Of a stretch of DNA of 64,000 nucleotides, positions 37,244-45,545 are shown piece after piece; the first letter of the stretch is position 1; each line of letters starts with the position of its first letter. The DNA is from Variovorax flavidus (lineage in GTDB: Bacteria > Pseudomonadota > Gammaproteobacteria > Burkholderiales > Burkholderiaceae_C), in NCBI RefSeq assembly GCF_030317145.1, contig NZ_JASZYE010000003.1:905699-969698 (forward strand), written 5' to 3'. The notes beneath the pieces were generated by a model. It was not told the DNA's origin and searched no databases. It saw only the letters and a program-made list of their open reading frames with translations. A program made the translations under genes and the position numbers.

Positions 37244-37621
37244 TTACATCAAGCGCACGTCTTCAGGCACTAGCGGTATGCGCCGGGCTACAACTTCGAG
37301 TGTCGCTGTGCTGCCAGTTGCCGTACGCAAGCCAATGTCCCGCGCGTAGTCCTCTATGCAGAAGTGACATTGCGCCAGAAGGTCTGCGTTGTAAAGTGGG
37401 TAGACCTTCACCTCCCGCGGGTTGACAGGCAGGGCTCTCGCAGAGTTGAGCCCTTCAAGGGATAGGAAAATGTTGCTAGCGATACCGAGGAAACCGAGCG
37501 GTGAGTTCAGCGACAGGGCGCGAAGCACGGGATTCACCAACAACTCAAAGTGCCCTTGCAGGAACCCAGGATCATCCCGAAATATGCACGGCTCTACATA
37601 TACCAGCACCCTAACTGTCAT
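37244..37621 (-). CDS. Hypothetical protein, probably a truncated island gene
   Basis: A 125-residue open frame with protein-like composition (MTVRVLVYVEPCIFRDDPGF, then GHFELLVNPVLRALS and a central SNIFLSLEGLN). The strand-loop-helix opening resembles the first unit of GT-B glycosyltransferases, and the end looks abrupt. I do not recognise a family. It is the last frame before attR and lies in AT-rich DNA, so it may be the 5' remnant of a larger glycan gene. Confidence 0.4.
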   Translation of the reverse strand: MTVRVLVYVEPCIFRDDPGFLQGHFELLVNPVLRALSLNSPLGFLGIASNIFLSLEGLNSARALPVNPREVKVYPLYNADLLAQCHFCIEDYARDIGLRTATGSTATLEVVARRIPLVPEDVRLM

Positions 37622-37770
37622 GAGCTACCCCTCAGTATCCAATCGTCGCCGCGATCCGCGCTAGCGTGTCACTTGGATAGTATTCGGAAGCGCGATTTCG
37701 AAAATTACATTCGAAAAAATATGGATCTAGCGGGAGTGTGGCTGACGCGGGTTGCAGCCGTCAATCGCCA

Positions 37771-37796
37771 GAGTCACTCAGGGCCCACCACCAACA
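37771..37796 (+). repeat. attR, second copy of the 26-bp tRNA-Lys repeat
   Basis: Identical to 26256-26281. Upstream sequence does not form the rest of a tRNA, so this is the displaced 3' end left by integration and marks the right edge of the island. The tRNA's probable original terminator follows directly. Confidence 0.88.
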
Positions 37797-37799
37797 CTG

Positions 37800-37836
37800 A
37801 AAAAGCCTGCTACCGGAAACGGCAGCAGGCTTTTTT
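37800..37836 (+). terminator. Intrinsic terminator after attR, probable original tRNA-Lys terminator
   Basis: Stem AAAAAGCCTGCT/AGCAGGCTTTTTT with the loop accggaaacggc, followed by T residues. It is a near copy of the hairpin at 26299-26333. It also lies between convergent features and could terminate the DUF72 gene from the other side. Confidence 0.8.
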
Positions 37837-37857
37837 CTTGGCCGCCTTTCTGGCCGT

Positions 37858-38751
37858 TCACCCGTGCGCCAGCAGCATCTTCAGGAAGCTGATGCCATTG
37901 CGCTGCCCTTTGTCCTCATCGCAGTTGTTGAAGATGATGTGCGTGTTCCGCACCCTGTAGGCGATTCGCAGGGCCTCGACGACCAGTTCGCGAATCTCCT
38001 CGTCGGGGTAGTCGTAGTCGAATCGCTCGGCGGCCGAAGGCGCGCCCCGGGCGTTGTAGGTCTCGGTATTGCGGCCGTGCAGCCGCACCAGCGCGTAGTC
38101 CGGATGCGTCGTCTCGACCAGCATCGGCACGCTGTTGTCGAAGCCTTGCGGCCCATCCACGATGGTGTGCACGGCGTTCATCTCGCGCAGGAAATCGAGG
38201 GTCCCGGCGCGGTGGGCCTCATCGAGCCATGACCGGTGCCGGAACTCGATGCTGACCGTGTGGCCCTCCATCATCTCGACGCAGTGCTCCACATGCGCGT
38301 GGCCTTCGGGATTGCACAGGAGCCAGGGCGGGAACTGGAAGTGGACGAGTCCGAGCTTGCCCCCGATCCTGAGCGGCGCCAGCGCATCGATGAAGCGCCG
38401 CCACAGTTCCGCCCGGATCTCCGGCGGGGTGCTGCGGTAATAGAGCGTCTTGGTCGTGCCCAGTGCTTCCTTGATGTCCTTGTGCATCACCTTCGGGTCC
38501 GTCTGGTGCCCGGTGAAGAGCCGGAAGGCCTTGGCGTTGAAGGTGAAGGCTTCGGGCGTGCGCTCGACCCAGTGCTGTGCGGTGACCGGATCGGGAATGG
38601 CGTAGTAGCTCGAATCGATCTCGACCAGCGGAAAGATCGACGCGTAGTAGCGCAGCCGTGCTTCGGGCGTTTTCGCCTCCTTCGGGTAGAAGCGCCCGCA
38701 GTCGATCAGCGTCTTGTCAGTCCAGGAGGCGGTGCCGACGAGGATGGCCAT
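37858..38751 (-). CDS. DUF72 (YecE-like) protein
   Basis: A 297-residue protein of the DUF72 family, a TIM-barrel-like fold without known activity. Family marks are ILVGTASWTD at the start, FPLVEIDSSYYAIP, FTFNAKAFRLFTGHQ, and VSIEFRHRSWL. The last part, NTHIIFNNCDEDKGQRN, matches the conserved FNN motif. It is the first chromosomal gene after the island. No operon partner is evident; the next gene is a TetR regulator 39 bases upstream in the same direction. Confidence 0.87.
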   Translation of the reverse strand: MAILVGTASWTDKTLIDCGRFYPKEAKTPEARLRYYASIFPLVEIDSSYYAIPDPVTAQHWVERTPEAFTFNAKAFRLFTGHQTDPKVMHKDIKEALGTTKTLYYRSTPPEIRAELWRRFIDALAPLRIGGKLGLVHFQFPPWLLCNPEGHAHVEHCVEMMEGHTVSIEFRHRSWLDEAHRAGTLDFLREMNAVHTIVDGPQGFDNSVPMLVETTHPDYALVRLHGRNTETYNARGAPSAAERFDYDYPDEEIRELVVEALRIAYRVRNTHIIFNNCDEDKGQRNGISFLKMLLAHG

Positions 38752-38790
38752 CGGCGCATGCTAATGGCGCCGACGGTCCAATGCGATTTG

Positions 38791-39417
38791 TTACGCGGCC
38801 AGGTAGGCACGGATCGCGGTCCGGGCCTGCCGCGAGAGTGCCTGCAGGTCGGGCTGGCCGGCCGCCCCGATATGGGCGTTCGCAATCAGCCCGTACATGA
38901 TGGTGAAGCTCACGCGCGCGGCCTCATCCTTCTCGCACGCCGGCGACAGGTCGCTCGCCGCGCCGAGGGCGCCGACCCACTCGTCGACGAAGCGGTCGTA
39001 CATCTTGCGATAGGCATCCGGGCCCGAAAGGTGCCGTTCCAGCAGATAGTGCGCGCCCCATTCGAGCGGCTGCTCCCGGTGCGCCTCGATCTGCGATTCG
39101 ACCACCGCATCGACGATCTCCCGCAGCGGCCGGCCCCGATGCCGCTCGACGGCATCGTGCAGCGCCATCAGCAGTGCCTTGGAGCGCAGGTGCAGGCACA
39201 CGCGCGCCAGGTCCTCCTTGCTCGCGAAGTACTCGTAGAAGCTGCCGAGGCCCGTGCCGGCGACCGAGACGAGTTCGCGGATGGTGATGCCCGCATAGCC
39301 ACGCTCCACCAAAAGCCGAACAAAGGCCTCCTGCAAGGCCTGCGAGGTGTGGCGCGCACGGGACTGGCGCGGCTTTCTCCTCGGCGCCGCGGGGGATCGA
39401 CCGACCTTGGCTTTCAT
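38791..39417 (-). CDS. TetR-family transcriptional regulator
   Basis: About 208 residues. The helix-turn-helix is clear near residues 25-65 (ALQEAFVRLLVERGYAGITI, RELVSVAGTGLGSFYEYFAS, then KEDLARVC). A basic N-terminal tail (RRKPRQSRARHTSQ) precedes it. The C-terminal ligand domain has no recognised specificity. It is divergent, across 84 bases, from a thioesterase/acyl-CoA dehydrogenase pair, so repression of that fatty-acid-type operon is the natural hypothesis. An ATG six codons upstream is an alternative start. Confidence 0.87.
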   Translation of the reverse strand: MKAKVGRSPAAPRRKPRQSRARHTSQALQEAFVRLLVERGYAGITIRELVSVAGTGLGSFYEYFASKEDLARVCLHLRSKALLMALHDAVERHRGRPLREIVDAVVESQIEAHREQPLEWGAHYLLERHLSGPDAYRKMYDRFVDEWVGALGAASDLSPACEKDEAARVSFTIMYGLIANAHIGAAGQPDLQALSRQARTAIRAYLAA

Positions 39418-39501
39418 GCGGCGGAACCCGAACACCCTCGACGCGTGTTGTTCCTAGAATTTTCGACACCCATCGGATGCATTTTGCAGCGCGGAGACAC
39501 C

Positions 39502-40338
39502 ATGACCGACAGCCCCCTTCCCACCGAGGCCGCGCCCTCGCCCGCCGTATTCGCCCGCGATGGCGATACCTGGCACCCCGGCAAGCTGGCCCGCGGCCCG
39601 TGGGACCCGCGCGCACAGCATGGCGGGGCGCCTTCCGCGCTGCTCGCCCACATCGCCGAAAGCGCAGTGGCCGAGCCCGGCTGGCAGCTTGCGCGGCTGA
39701 GCGTCGAACTCGTCAGGCCGGTGCCCATCGCACCGCTGTCCGCACGCCACAAGGCGGAGGCCTCGCGCTCGACGACGCGGGTGACGATCGACCTCCTGGC
39801 CGGCGACACCCTCGTTGCTCGCGCCCATGCACTCCTGCTGCGCGAGCAAGCGCTCTCGCTCCCGGCCGGATTGCCCGGCTGGTCGCCGGCGATGCTGTTG
39901 CCGCTGCCGCAGGATTGCGAGGATCGGGTCCGCATCCCCGGCCTGCCCGAAGGCGAGTATTTCCATCGCATGGCGGTGGAGTCGCGCGTGGCGCATGGCG
40001 ACCCGGCCAGGTCCGGCCCGGCCGCCGCCTGGTTCCGGCTCATCGTGCCAGTGGTGCAAGGCGTCCCCACGTCGCCGGCCATGCGCGTGGCCGCCGCAGC
40101 GGATTTCGGCAACGGCCTGAGCTGGATCCTGTCGCCCGAGCGCTACCTCTTCGCCAATGCCGACCTCAGCGTGCACCTGCATCGCCCGCCGGCCGGCGAA
40201 TGGGTCGGGCTTGCGTCCGAAACGCAGGCCGACGGCGGCGGCGCAGGCACGACGCTCTCGCGCCTCTACGACGAGCAAGGCCCGATCGGCGTCGCCATCC
40301 AGACGCTGGTGCTGCGCGAGCGCGGCGCCGGGGCATAA
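39502..40338 (+). CDS. Acyl-CoA thioesterase-like, double hotdog protein
   Basis: A 278-residue TesB-like thioesterase-family protein. GPWDPRAQHGGAPSALLAHIAE carries the hotdog helix start, LSVELVRPVPIAPLSA is the first hotdog strand set, and the second hotdog covers about residues 150-275 and ends in a LYDEQGPIGVAIQTLVLRE strand. The start at ATG 39502 is chosen because the preceding frame is the divergent promoter region. A TAGAAT at 39455-39460 is a possible -10. It is followed after 44 bases by an AidB-like dehydrogenase, suggesting joint action on an acyl-CoA. Confidence 0.78.
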   Translation: MTDSPLPTEAAPSPAVFARDGDTWHPGKLARGPWDPRAQHGGAPSALLAHIAESAVAEPGWQLARLSVELVRPVPIAPLSARHKAEASRSTTRVTIDLLAGDTLVARAHALLLREQALSLPAGLPGWSPAMLLPLPQDCEDRVRIPGLPEGEYFHRMAVESRVAHGDPARSGPAAAWFRLIVPVVQGVPTSPAMRVAAAADFGNGLSWILSPERYLFANADLSVHLHRPPAGEWVGLASETQADGGGAGTTLSRLYDEQGPIGVAIQTLVLRERGAGA

Positions 40339-40382
40339 GCGACCCTCCACCACGGAGCCTCACCCAATCGTCGAGACACACC

Positions 40383-42017
40383 ATGACTGGCATTCACCCC
40401 CACAACCAGGTTCCCGAACTCAAGGACTACAACGTCTACACCAGCGACCCCGTACTCCGCCGTGCCGTGGAGCGAGGCGGCGCCGGCTGGCGTGACGCCG
40501 AACTCGTGCGCCAGGGCGCGGAATACGGCGCGGAAGCCACGCTGCGTGCCGCCGAGGACGCCAACCGCCACGAACCCGAGCTGCACACGCACTCGCGCAC
40601 CGGCGAACGCATCGACCTCGTGAAGTTCCACCCCGCGTGGCACACCATGATGTCTATCGCGCGGCGCAACGGCATCGCCAACCTGCCCTTCTTCGACGAG
40701 CGCCCCTCCGCCTGGACGGCCTACGGCGCCTCGCTCTACATGCACAGCCAGATCGAATCGGGCTCGACCTGCCCGACGACCATGACCAAGGCCTGCATCC
40801 CCGTGTTGCGCCACAACGCAGCGCTGTTCGGCGCGGTCGAAGCGAAACTGGCGGCGACGGAGCACGACGAGCGCGACCTGCCGCTCGAACAGAAGCGCTC
40901 GATCGCCGTCGGCATGGGCATGACCGAAAGGCAGGGCGGCAGCGACGTGCGAACCAACACCACGCGGGCCGTCCCGTTCGGACAAGGTCCGTGGGGCAGC
41001 GAATTCCTGATCACCGGCCACAAGTGGTTCTTCTCCGCACCGATGTGCGACGGACACCTCGTGCTCGCCAAGACCGACGAGCGCGGGTCGACCTGCTTCT
41101 TCGTGCCACGCTGGCGGCCGGACGGCAGCAAGAACCCCATCCACATCCAGCGCCTGAAGGACAAGGTGGGCAACCGTTCCAACTCCAGCAGCGAGGTCGA
41201 GTTCAAGGAAGCCTGGGGTGTGCTGGTGGGCGAGGAAGGCCGCGGCATCCCGACCATCATCGAGATGGCCACCTTCACGCGGCTGGACTGCGCGCTGTCC
41301 AGCGCCGGCTTCATCCGGCAGGCGCTGGCGCAGGCGCTGCACTACACACGCAACCGGCATGCCTTCGGCAAGGCGCTGGTCGATCAACCCGTGATGACCG
41401 AGCTGCTCGGCGACATGGCGCTCGAATCCGAGGCCGCGACGCTGCTCGCGATGGACCTCGCCTCGCATTTCGGATCCACCGACGCGCTCGACGTGGCCTG
41501 GCGCCGCCTGATGACGCCTGCAGCCAAGTTCTGGAACTGCAAGCGCGCGGTGGCCCTGACCGGCGAGGCGATGGAAGTCTTCGGTGGCAACGGCTACGTG
41601 GAGGACGGCCCGATGGGCCGCCTGTTCCGCGAAGCGCCGGTCAACTCCATCTGGGAAGGATCGGGCAATGTGATGAGCCTGGACGTGCTGCGCGCCGTCT
41701 CGCGCAACCCGGACGACGCACACCTCGTGCTCGACCATCTGCAGGACGTGGCCTCGCAGGACGCCCGGGTGCTGGCGCAAGTCCATGCGCTGCGCGACGC
41801 GATCCAGCTGCCGCCGGCCGAACTCGAACGCCAGGCCCGGCGCTTCACCCAGCGGCTCGTGCTCACGGCGCAGGCCTGCCTGATGCTCCGGCATGCGAGC
41901 CCCGAAGCATCCGCCGCCTTCATCGGCAGCCGCTTCGACCCCGACTGGGGCCCGGTGGCCGGCATCAGCGCCGGCACCAGCGATCCGGCGGCGCTGTTGC
42001 GCGCGGCGTGGTCCTAG
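40383..42017 (+). CDS. AidB-like acyl-CoA dehydrogenase
   Basis: A 544-residue flavoprotein of the AidB/ACAD family, longer than ordinary acyl-CoA dehydrogenases (about 385). Features are SGSTCPTTMTKACIPVL, the FAD-contacting GMGMTERQGGSDVRTN, RLKDKVGNRSNSSSEVEF, EVFGGNGYVEDGPMGRLFRE, and VNSIWEGSGNVMSLDVLR. E. coli AidB responds to alkylation damage; many relatives with this architecture simply oxidise branched acyl-CoAs. The partner thioesterase gene supports the metabolic reading. Confidence 0.87.
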   Translation: MTGIHPHNQVPELKDYNVYTSDPVLRRAVERGGAGWRDAELVRQGAEYGAEATLRAAEDANRHEPELHTHSRTGERIDLVKFHPAWHTMMSIARRNGIANLPFFDERPSAWTAYGASLYMHSQIESGSTCPTTMTKACIPVLRHNAALFGAVEAKLAATEHDERDLPLEQKRSIAVGMGMTERQGGSDVRTNTTRAVPFGQGPWGSEFLITGHKWFFSAPMCDGHLVLAKTDERGSTCFFVPRWRPDGSKNPIHIQRLKDKVGNRSNSSSEVEFKEAWGVLVGEEGRGIPTIIEMATFTRLDCALSSAGFIRQALAQALHYTRNRHAFGKALVDQPVMTELLGDMALESEAATLLAMDLASHFGSTDALDVAWRRLMTPAAKFWNCKRAVALTGEAMEVFGGNGYVEDGPMGRLFREAPVNSIWEGSGNVMSLDVLRAVSRNPDDAHLVLDHLQDVASQDARVLAQVHALRDAIQLPPAELERQARRFTQRLVLTAQACLMLRHASPEASAAFIGSRFDPDWGPVAGISAGTSDPAALLRAAWS

Positions 42018-42086
42018 GCTGGACAAGTCACCGGGGATTGCTGCACGCTCCGCCTTCCATTCTCAAAAACTGAAAGGCGGTTATCC

Positions 42087-42878
42087 ATGGACTTGAAGCT
42101 CAAAGGCAAGCTCGCGCTCGTTTCCGGCAGCACCGCGGGCATCGGCCATGCCATCGCGGCCGCGCTCGCTGCCGAAGGCGCGCGGGTGATCGTCAATGGA
42201 CGCTCCCAGTCTTCCGTCGATGAAGCAGTGGCCCGCATCCGCGCGGGAGAAGGCGGAGAAGTGCTGGGCTTCGCCGGCGACCTCGGCACGTCCGCCGCAG
42301 CCGAGGCATTGGCGGCGCGGTTTCCGGGCATCGAAATCCTCGTCAACAACCTCGGCATCTTCGAGCCCAAGCCCTTCGAGGACATCCCCGACGAGGACTG
42401 GACGCGCTTCTTCGACGTGAACGTGCTGAGCGGCGTGCGGCTCGCCCGCCTGTGCCTGCCGGCGATGAAGCGCGCGAACTGGGGTCGCATCATCTTCATC
42501 TCGAGCGAAAGCGCACTGCAGATTCCCGCCGAGATGATCCATTACGGCATGACGAAGACCGCGCAGATCGCCGTGGCACGGGGGCTGGCCGAATCACTGG
42601 CAGGCACCGGGATTACCGTCAACAGCGTGCTGCCCGGCCCGACGAAATCTCGCGGGGTCGGCGAATTCGTCGAGACCCTCGCCAAGGCCGACGGCAAGTC
42701 CTTCGAGGCGTTCGAAAAGGAATTTTTCGAGAAGGTGCGACCGACCTCGCTCATCAAGCGATTCGAATCGCCCGAGGAGATTGCCAGCCTGGTCACCTAC
42801 GTGGCCAGCCCGCTCTCGTCGGGAACCACCGGTGCGGCGCTGCGTGTCGATGGCGGCTGCACGAAGAGCGCTTTCTGA
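42087..42878 (+). CDS. SDR-family oxidoreductase
   Basis: A 263-residue classical short-chain dehydrogenase. The cofactor loop is SGSTAGIGHAIA, NNLG replaces the usual NNAG, the catalytic serine lies in FISSESALQIPAE, and Tyr/Lys lie in IHYGMTKTAQIAV. The N59-region GDLG and the C-terminal LRVDGGCTKSAF end are typical of FabG-like enzymes. It sits 69 bases after the AidB-like gene on the same strand, perhaps in the same operon. Substrate unknown. Confidence 0.85.
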   Translation: MDLKLKGKLALVSGSTAGIGHAIAAALAAEGARVIVNGRSQSSVDEAVARIRAGEGGEVLGFAGDLGTSAAAEALAARFPGIEILVNNLGIFEPKPFEDIPDEDWTRFFDVNVLSGVRLARLCLPAMKRANWGRIIFISSESALQIPAEMIHYGMTKTAQIAVARGLAESLAGTGITVNSVLPGPTKSRGVGEFVETLAKADGKSFEAFEKEFFEKVRPTSLIKRFESPEEIASLVTYVASPLSSGTTGAALRVDGGCTKSAF

Positions 42879-43035
42879 GCCCTGGGACACGGCGCGTTCG
42901 GTTGAGCGGCACGCCGGGGGTTAGCCGTTGATTGCCCCAAAGGACTATTGCGTCGCAAGCCGCCTGAAGCGGAGACTCCGTCCTTCGCCGCCGCAAGCGG
43001 CTCGGCGCATCGCGCCCACAACCCGAGGAGCAACC

Positions 43036-43956
43036 GTGTTCAAGTCCCTCTTTGGATGGCTCGCTGCCGCCCTCATGGCCAGCGCCGCCCAGGCACAGGT
43101 GCCGCCCTTCCCCGCAAGCTTCAAGACCCAGGAAATCGCGGTCAACGACACCAGGCTGCATGTCCGGGTGGGCGGCAAGGGCCCCGCAGTGACCCTCATC
43201 CACGGCTACGGCGAAACAGGCGACATGTGGGCGCTGATGGCCGCCGACCTGATGAAGGACCACACCGTCGTCGTGCCTGACCTGCGCGGCATGGGCCTCT
43301 CGGCGCATCCGGCCGGCGGCTTCGACAAGAAGAACCAGGCCGCCGATATCGCGCAGGTGCTCGACGCCCTCAAGATCGACAAGACCGACCTCGTCACCCA
43401 CGACATCGGCAACATGGTCGGGTTTGCCTTTGCCGCACGGTATCGCGACCGTGTCGGCCGCTTCGTGCTGATCGATGCGCCCGTGCCCGGCGTCGGCCCG
43501 TGGGAGGAGATTCTCAAGAACCCGCTGCTCTGGCACTTCCGCTTCGGCGGCCCCGACATGGAGCGCCTGGTGGCTGGCCGCGAGCGCATCTACCTCGATC
43601 GCTTCTGGAACGAGTTCTCCGCCAATCCGAAGAACTTCGACGAGGCCTCGCGCCGGCACTACGCCAAGCTCTACGCCCGCCCCGGCGCCATGCACTCGGG
43701 CTTCGCGCAGTTCGCGGCCTTCGATCAGGATGCGGTCGACAACAAGGCCTTCCTGGCGGAGAAAGGCAAGCTCACCGTGCCCGTGATGGCGATCGGCGGC
43801 GAGAAGTCCTTCGGGCCGACCATGGCGGTCGTGATGCGCGCCGCCGCCGACAACGTCACCGAGGGCGTGATCCCCGGCTCGGGCCACTGGATCATGGAAG
43901 AGAACCCGCAGGCCACCGTGAAGATGGTGCGCGGGTTCCTCGGCGCGGCGAACTGA
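43036..43956 (+). CDS. Exported alpha/beta hydrolase of the epoxide hydrolase/dehalogenase type
   Basis: A 306-residue protein with a signal peptide (MFKSLFGWLAAALMASAAQA). The oxyanion region is TLIHGYGETGDMW, and the nucleophile elbow is THDIGNMVGF, where Asp replaces Ser. Asp nucleophiles are typical of epoxide hydrolases and haloalkane dehalogenases. The closing histidine is in GSGHWIMEENP. I start at GTG 43036, which has GAGGAG six bases ahead and produces the signal peptide; the longer frame upstream does not. Export of such an enzyme is less common and suggests detoxification outside the cytoplasm. Confidence 0.82.
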   Translation: MFKSLFGWLAAALMASAAQAQVPPFPASFKTQEIAVNDTRLHVRVGGKGPAVTLIHGYGETGDMWALMAADLMKDHTVVVPDLRGMGLSAHPAGGFDKKNQAADIAQVLDALKIDKTDLVTHDIGNMVGFAFAARYRDRVGRFVLIDAPVPGVGPWEEILKNPLLWHFRFGGPDMERLVAGRERIYLDRFWNEFSANPKNFDEASRRHYAKLYARPGAMHSGFAQFAAFDQDAVDNKAFLAEKGKLTVPVMAIGGEKSFGPTMAVVMRAAADNVTEGVIPGSGHWIMEENPQATVKMVRGFLGAAN

Positions 43957-43970
43957 TGGGGTGCTACCGC

Positions 43971-43993
43971 CCGGCGTCGTTCGAAGACGCCGG
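43971..43993. terminator. Hairpin between convergent genes
   Basis: A perfect 8-bp stem CCGGCGTC/GACGCCGG with a 7-base loop, in the gap between a plus-strand and a minus-strand gene. It lacks a T tract, so terminator function is only likely from position. Confidence 0.4.
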
Positions 43994-44013
43994 AGGCCGC
44001 AGCCGTCACCCGA

Positions 44014-45429
44014 CTACTGCGAAAGCTGCTTGACCATGCGGTACATGAACTCGCGGCCGTCGTAGAGCCGAGGGATCGCGACGCGCTCGTCCAGACCGTG
44101 CGCGCGGGCGTCGCTGGGCTCCGAGAAGATGCCGGAGACGCCGTACATCGGAATGCCGATGTTGCGCATGAAGCGGCTGTCGGTGGCGCCCGTGCTCATC
44201 GTCGGCACGACCGGGATGCCGGGCCACATCTGCTGCGTGAGGGACTCGACCACGCCCAGCACGTCGGCGCGCAGCGGCGACGGCGGGCTCTTGAGCGGCG
44301 GATTGCTCGCTTCCATCTTGATGCGATTGCTGCCCAGCACCTTGCGCAGCGCAGCGTCGACCTCGGCGGGATCGTCGTGGGGCAGGATGCGGCAGTTCAC
44401 CGTGGCCTTGGCCGACTGCGGCAGCGCGTTCTCCGCATGGCCGGCCGTGAGTTGCGTCGCGACGCAGGTGGTGCGCAGCGTGGCGTTGTAGAGCGCCGAG
44501 CGCGACAGGCGATCGATCGCGGCCTCATCCGGCTTTCCTGACGCAACGGCTCGCATGTCCTCGGCCATCTGGCCGGTTTCGAACAGGGCGCTCTTCTCGA
44601 AGTAGCTGCGCGTGACGTCGGCCAGCTTCACGGGGAAACGGTAGGCGCCGAGCCGGTCCAGCGCAGAGCTGAGTTCGTAGATGGGATTGGCGGGCGTGGG
44701 CAGCGAGCTGTGGCCGCCGACATCGCGCACTTCGAGCTTGTAGGTGGTGTACATCTTCTCGGCCACCTGCACCCGGTGCAGCACCGGCTTGCCGTTGTTG
44801 AGCTGGCCGCCACCGCCTTCGTTGATGCCGAACTCTGCGTCGAGCAGCGCGCGCTGGTTGTTCACCAGCCAGAAGGCGCCATTGGTGGGCACGTCGCCGA
44901 GCTCCTCGTCGGCCGTGAGCGCGAGCACGATATCGCGGGTGGGCTTGAAGCCCTCGCGCTTGAGCTGGCTGAAGATCGAGACGAACGAAGCCGCCATCGC
45001 CTTGTCGTCCGACGAGCCGCGCGCAGTGAAGTAGCCGTCGTCTTCCTTGAGCTTGAACGGATCGGTCTTCCAGTCCGCGCGGCGGGCCTCGACCACGTCG
45101 ATGTGGGCCAGCAGCAACAGCGGCTTCTTGCCACCCGTGCCTTTGAAGCGGACGACCAGGTTGCCCTTGTTGGGGTAGGGCTCGAAGAGCTGGATCTCGT
45201 CCGCCTTGAAGCCCGCATCCAGCAGGTGCTTGCGCATGGCCTGCGCAGCCTCCGTGTTGTTGCCCGTCAGATGGGTCGTGTTGATCTCGACCAGTTCCTT
45301 GTAGATGTCGTGGAAGCGCTGTTGCTCGGGCGTCAGCGGCGGCATCTGCGCGGGGGTTTGGGCACCAGCCCAGGAAGCGGCACACAGCAGGGCTGCCGCG
45401 GCGCAATGTCGTAGCTTGTTATTCATCAA
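44014..45429 (-). CDS. Exported M20-family carboxypeptidase
   Basis: A 471-residue zinc peptidase with a signal peptide (HCAAAALLCAASWAGA, cleaved near residue 23). Metal sites: LLAHIDVVEARRADW (His and Asp), RGSSDDKAMAA (bridging Asp), ALTADEELGD (the Glu pair), and MSTGATDSRFMRNIG near the C terminus. The VGGHSSLPTP segment belongs to the dimerisation domain. It is a different subgroup from the CPG2-like enzyme at 178-1479, closer to the carboxypeptidase PM20D1/CPS1 type. The peptide or N-acyl amino acid substrate is unknown. Confidence 0.88.
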   Translation of the reverse strand: MMNNKLRHCAAAALLCAASWAGAQTPAQMPPLTPEQQRFHDIYKELVEINTTHLTGNNTEAAQAMRKHLLDAGFKADEIQLFEPYPNKGNLVVRFKGTGGKKPLLLLAHIDVVEARRADWKTDPFKLKEDDGYFTARGSSDDKAMAASFVSIFSQLKREGFKPTRDIVLALTADEELGDVPTNGAFWLVNNQRALLDAEFGINEGGGGQLNNGKPVLHRVQVAEKMYTTYKLEVRDVGGHSSLPTPANPIYELSSALDRLGAYRFPVKLADVTRSYFEKSALFETGQMAEDMRAVASGKPDEAAIDRLSRSALYNATLRTTCVATQLTAGHAENALPQSAKATVNCRILPHDDPAEVDAALRKVLGSNRIKMEASNPPLKSPPSPLRADVLGVVESLTQQMWPGIPVVPTMSTGATDSRFMRNIGIPMYGVSGIFSEPSDARAHGLDERVAIPRLYDGREFMYRMVKQLSQ

Positions 45430-45500
45430 GTATCAGTCTCCGGATTGAACGCTATGCAAGCCCGGCCATCGATGCGGCGCAGGCCCGATTCAGTATAGGG

Positions 45501-45519
45501 GGCGGTCTGGGACCGCCCT
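45501..45519. terminator. Compact hairpin between the dapB and peptidase genes
   Basis: A perfect 8-bp stem GGGCGGTC/GACCGCCC with a 3-base loop. It lies about 27 bases after the dapB stop in the direction of dapB transcription. There is no T run. A TATACT at 45493-45498 on the minus strand could be a -10 for the peptidase gene. Confidence 0.4.
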
Positions 45520-45545
45520 GTCCCATAAACGACGCAGGACGCGCG

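Larger units (their letters stand above)
26282..37796. mobile_element. Genomic island in tRNA-Lys carrying surface-glycan genes
   Basis: About 11.5 kb between the tRNA gene and its duplicated 3' end. Contents in order: a broken tyrosine recombinase facing the tRNA, an IS256-family transposase remnant, GDP-L-fucose synthase on the plus strand, a minus-strand operon of two giant glycan-modifying proteins and a methyltransferase, and a short orphan gene. Several stretches (27.9-28.2, 36.8-37.7 kb) are visibly more AT-rich than the host chromosome, and codons such as TTA occur (28245). The recombinase is disrupted, so the island is probably fixed. Confidence 0.85.

Noticed and set aside
37771..37796. 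A second tRNA-Lys gene before 37796
   Set aside because: Only the 3' part of the T arm and acceptor is present; the upstream sequence cannot form the D or anticodon arms, so it is attR.
42879..43035. Possible fourth copy of the dispersed 3'-end repeat after the SDR stop
   Set aside because: The sequence has GC-rich short inverted segments but does not align with the three real copies or share their hairpin arms.
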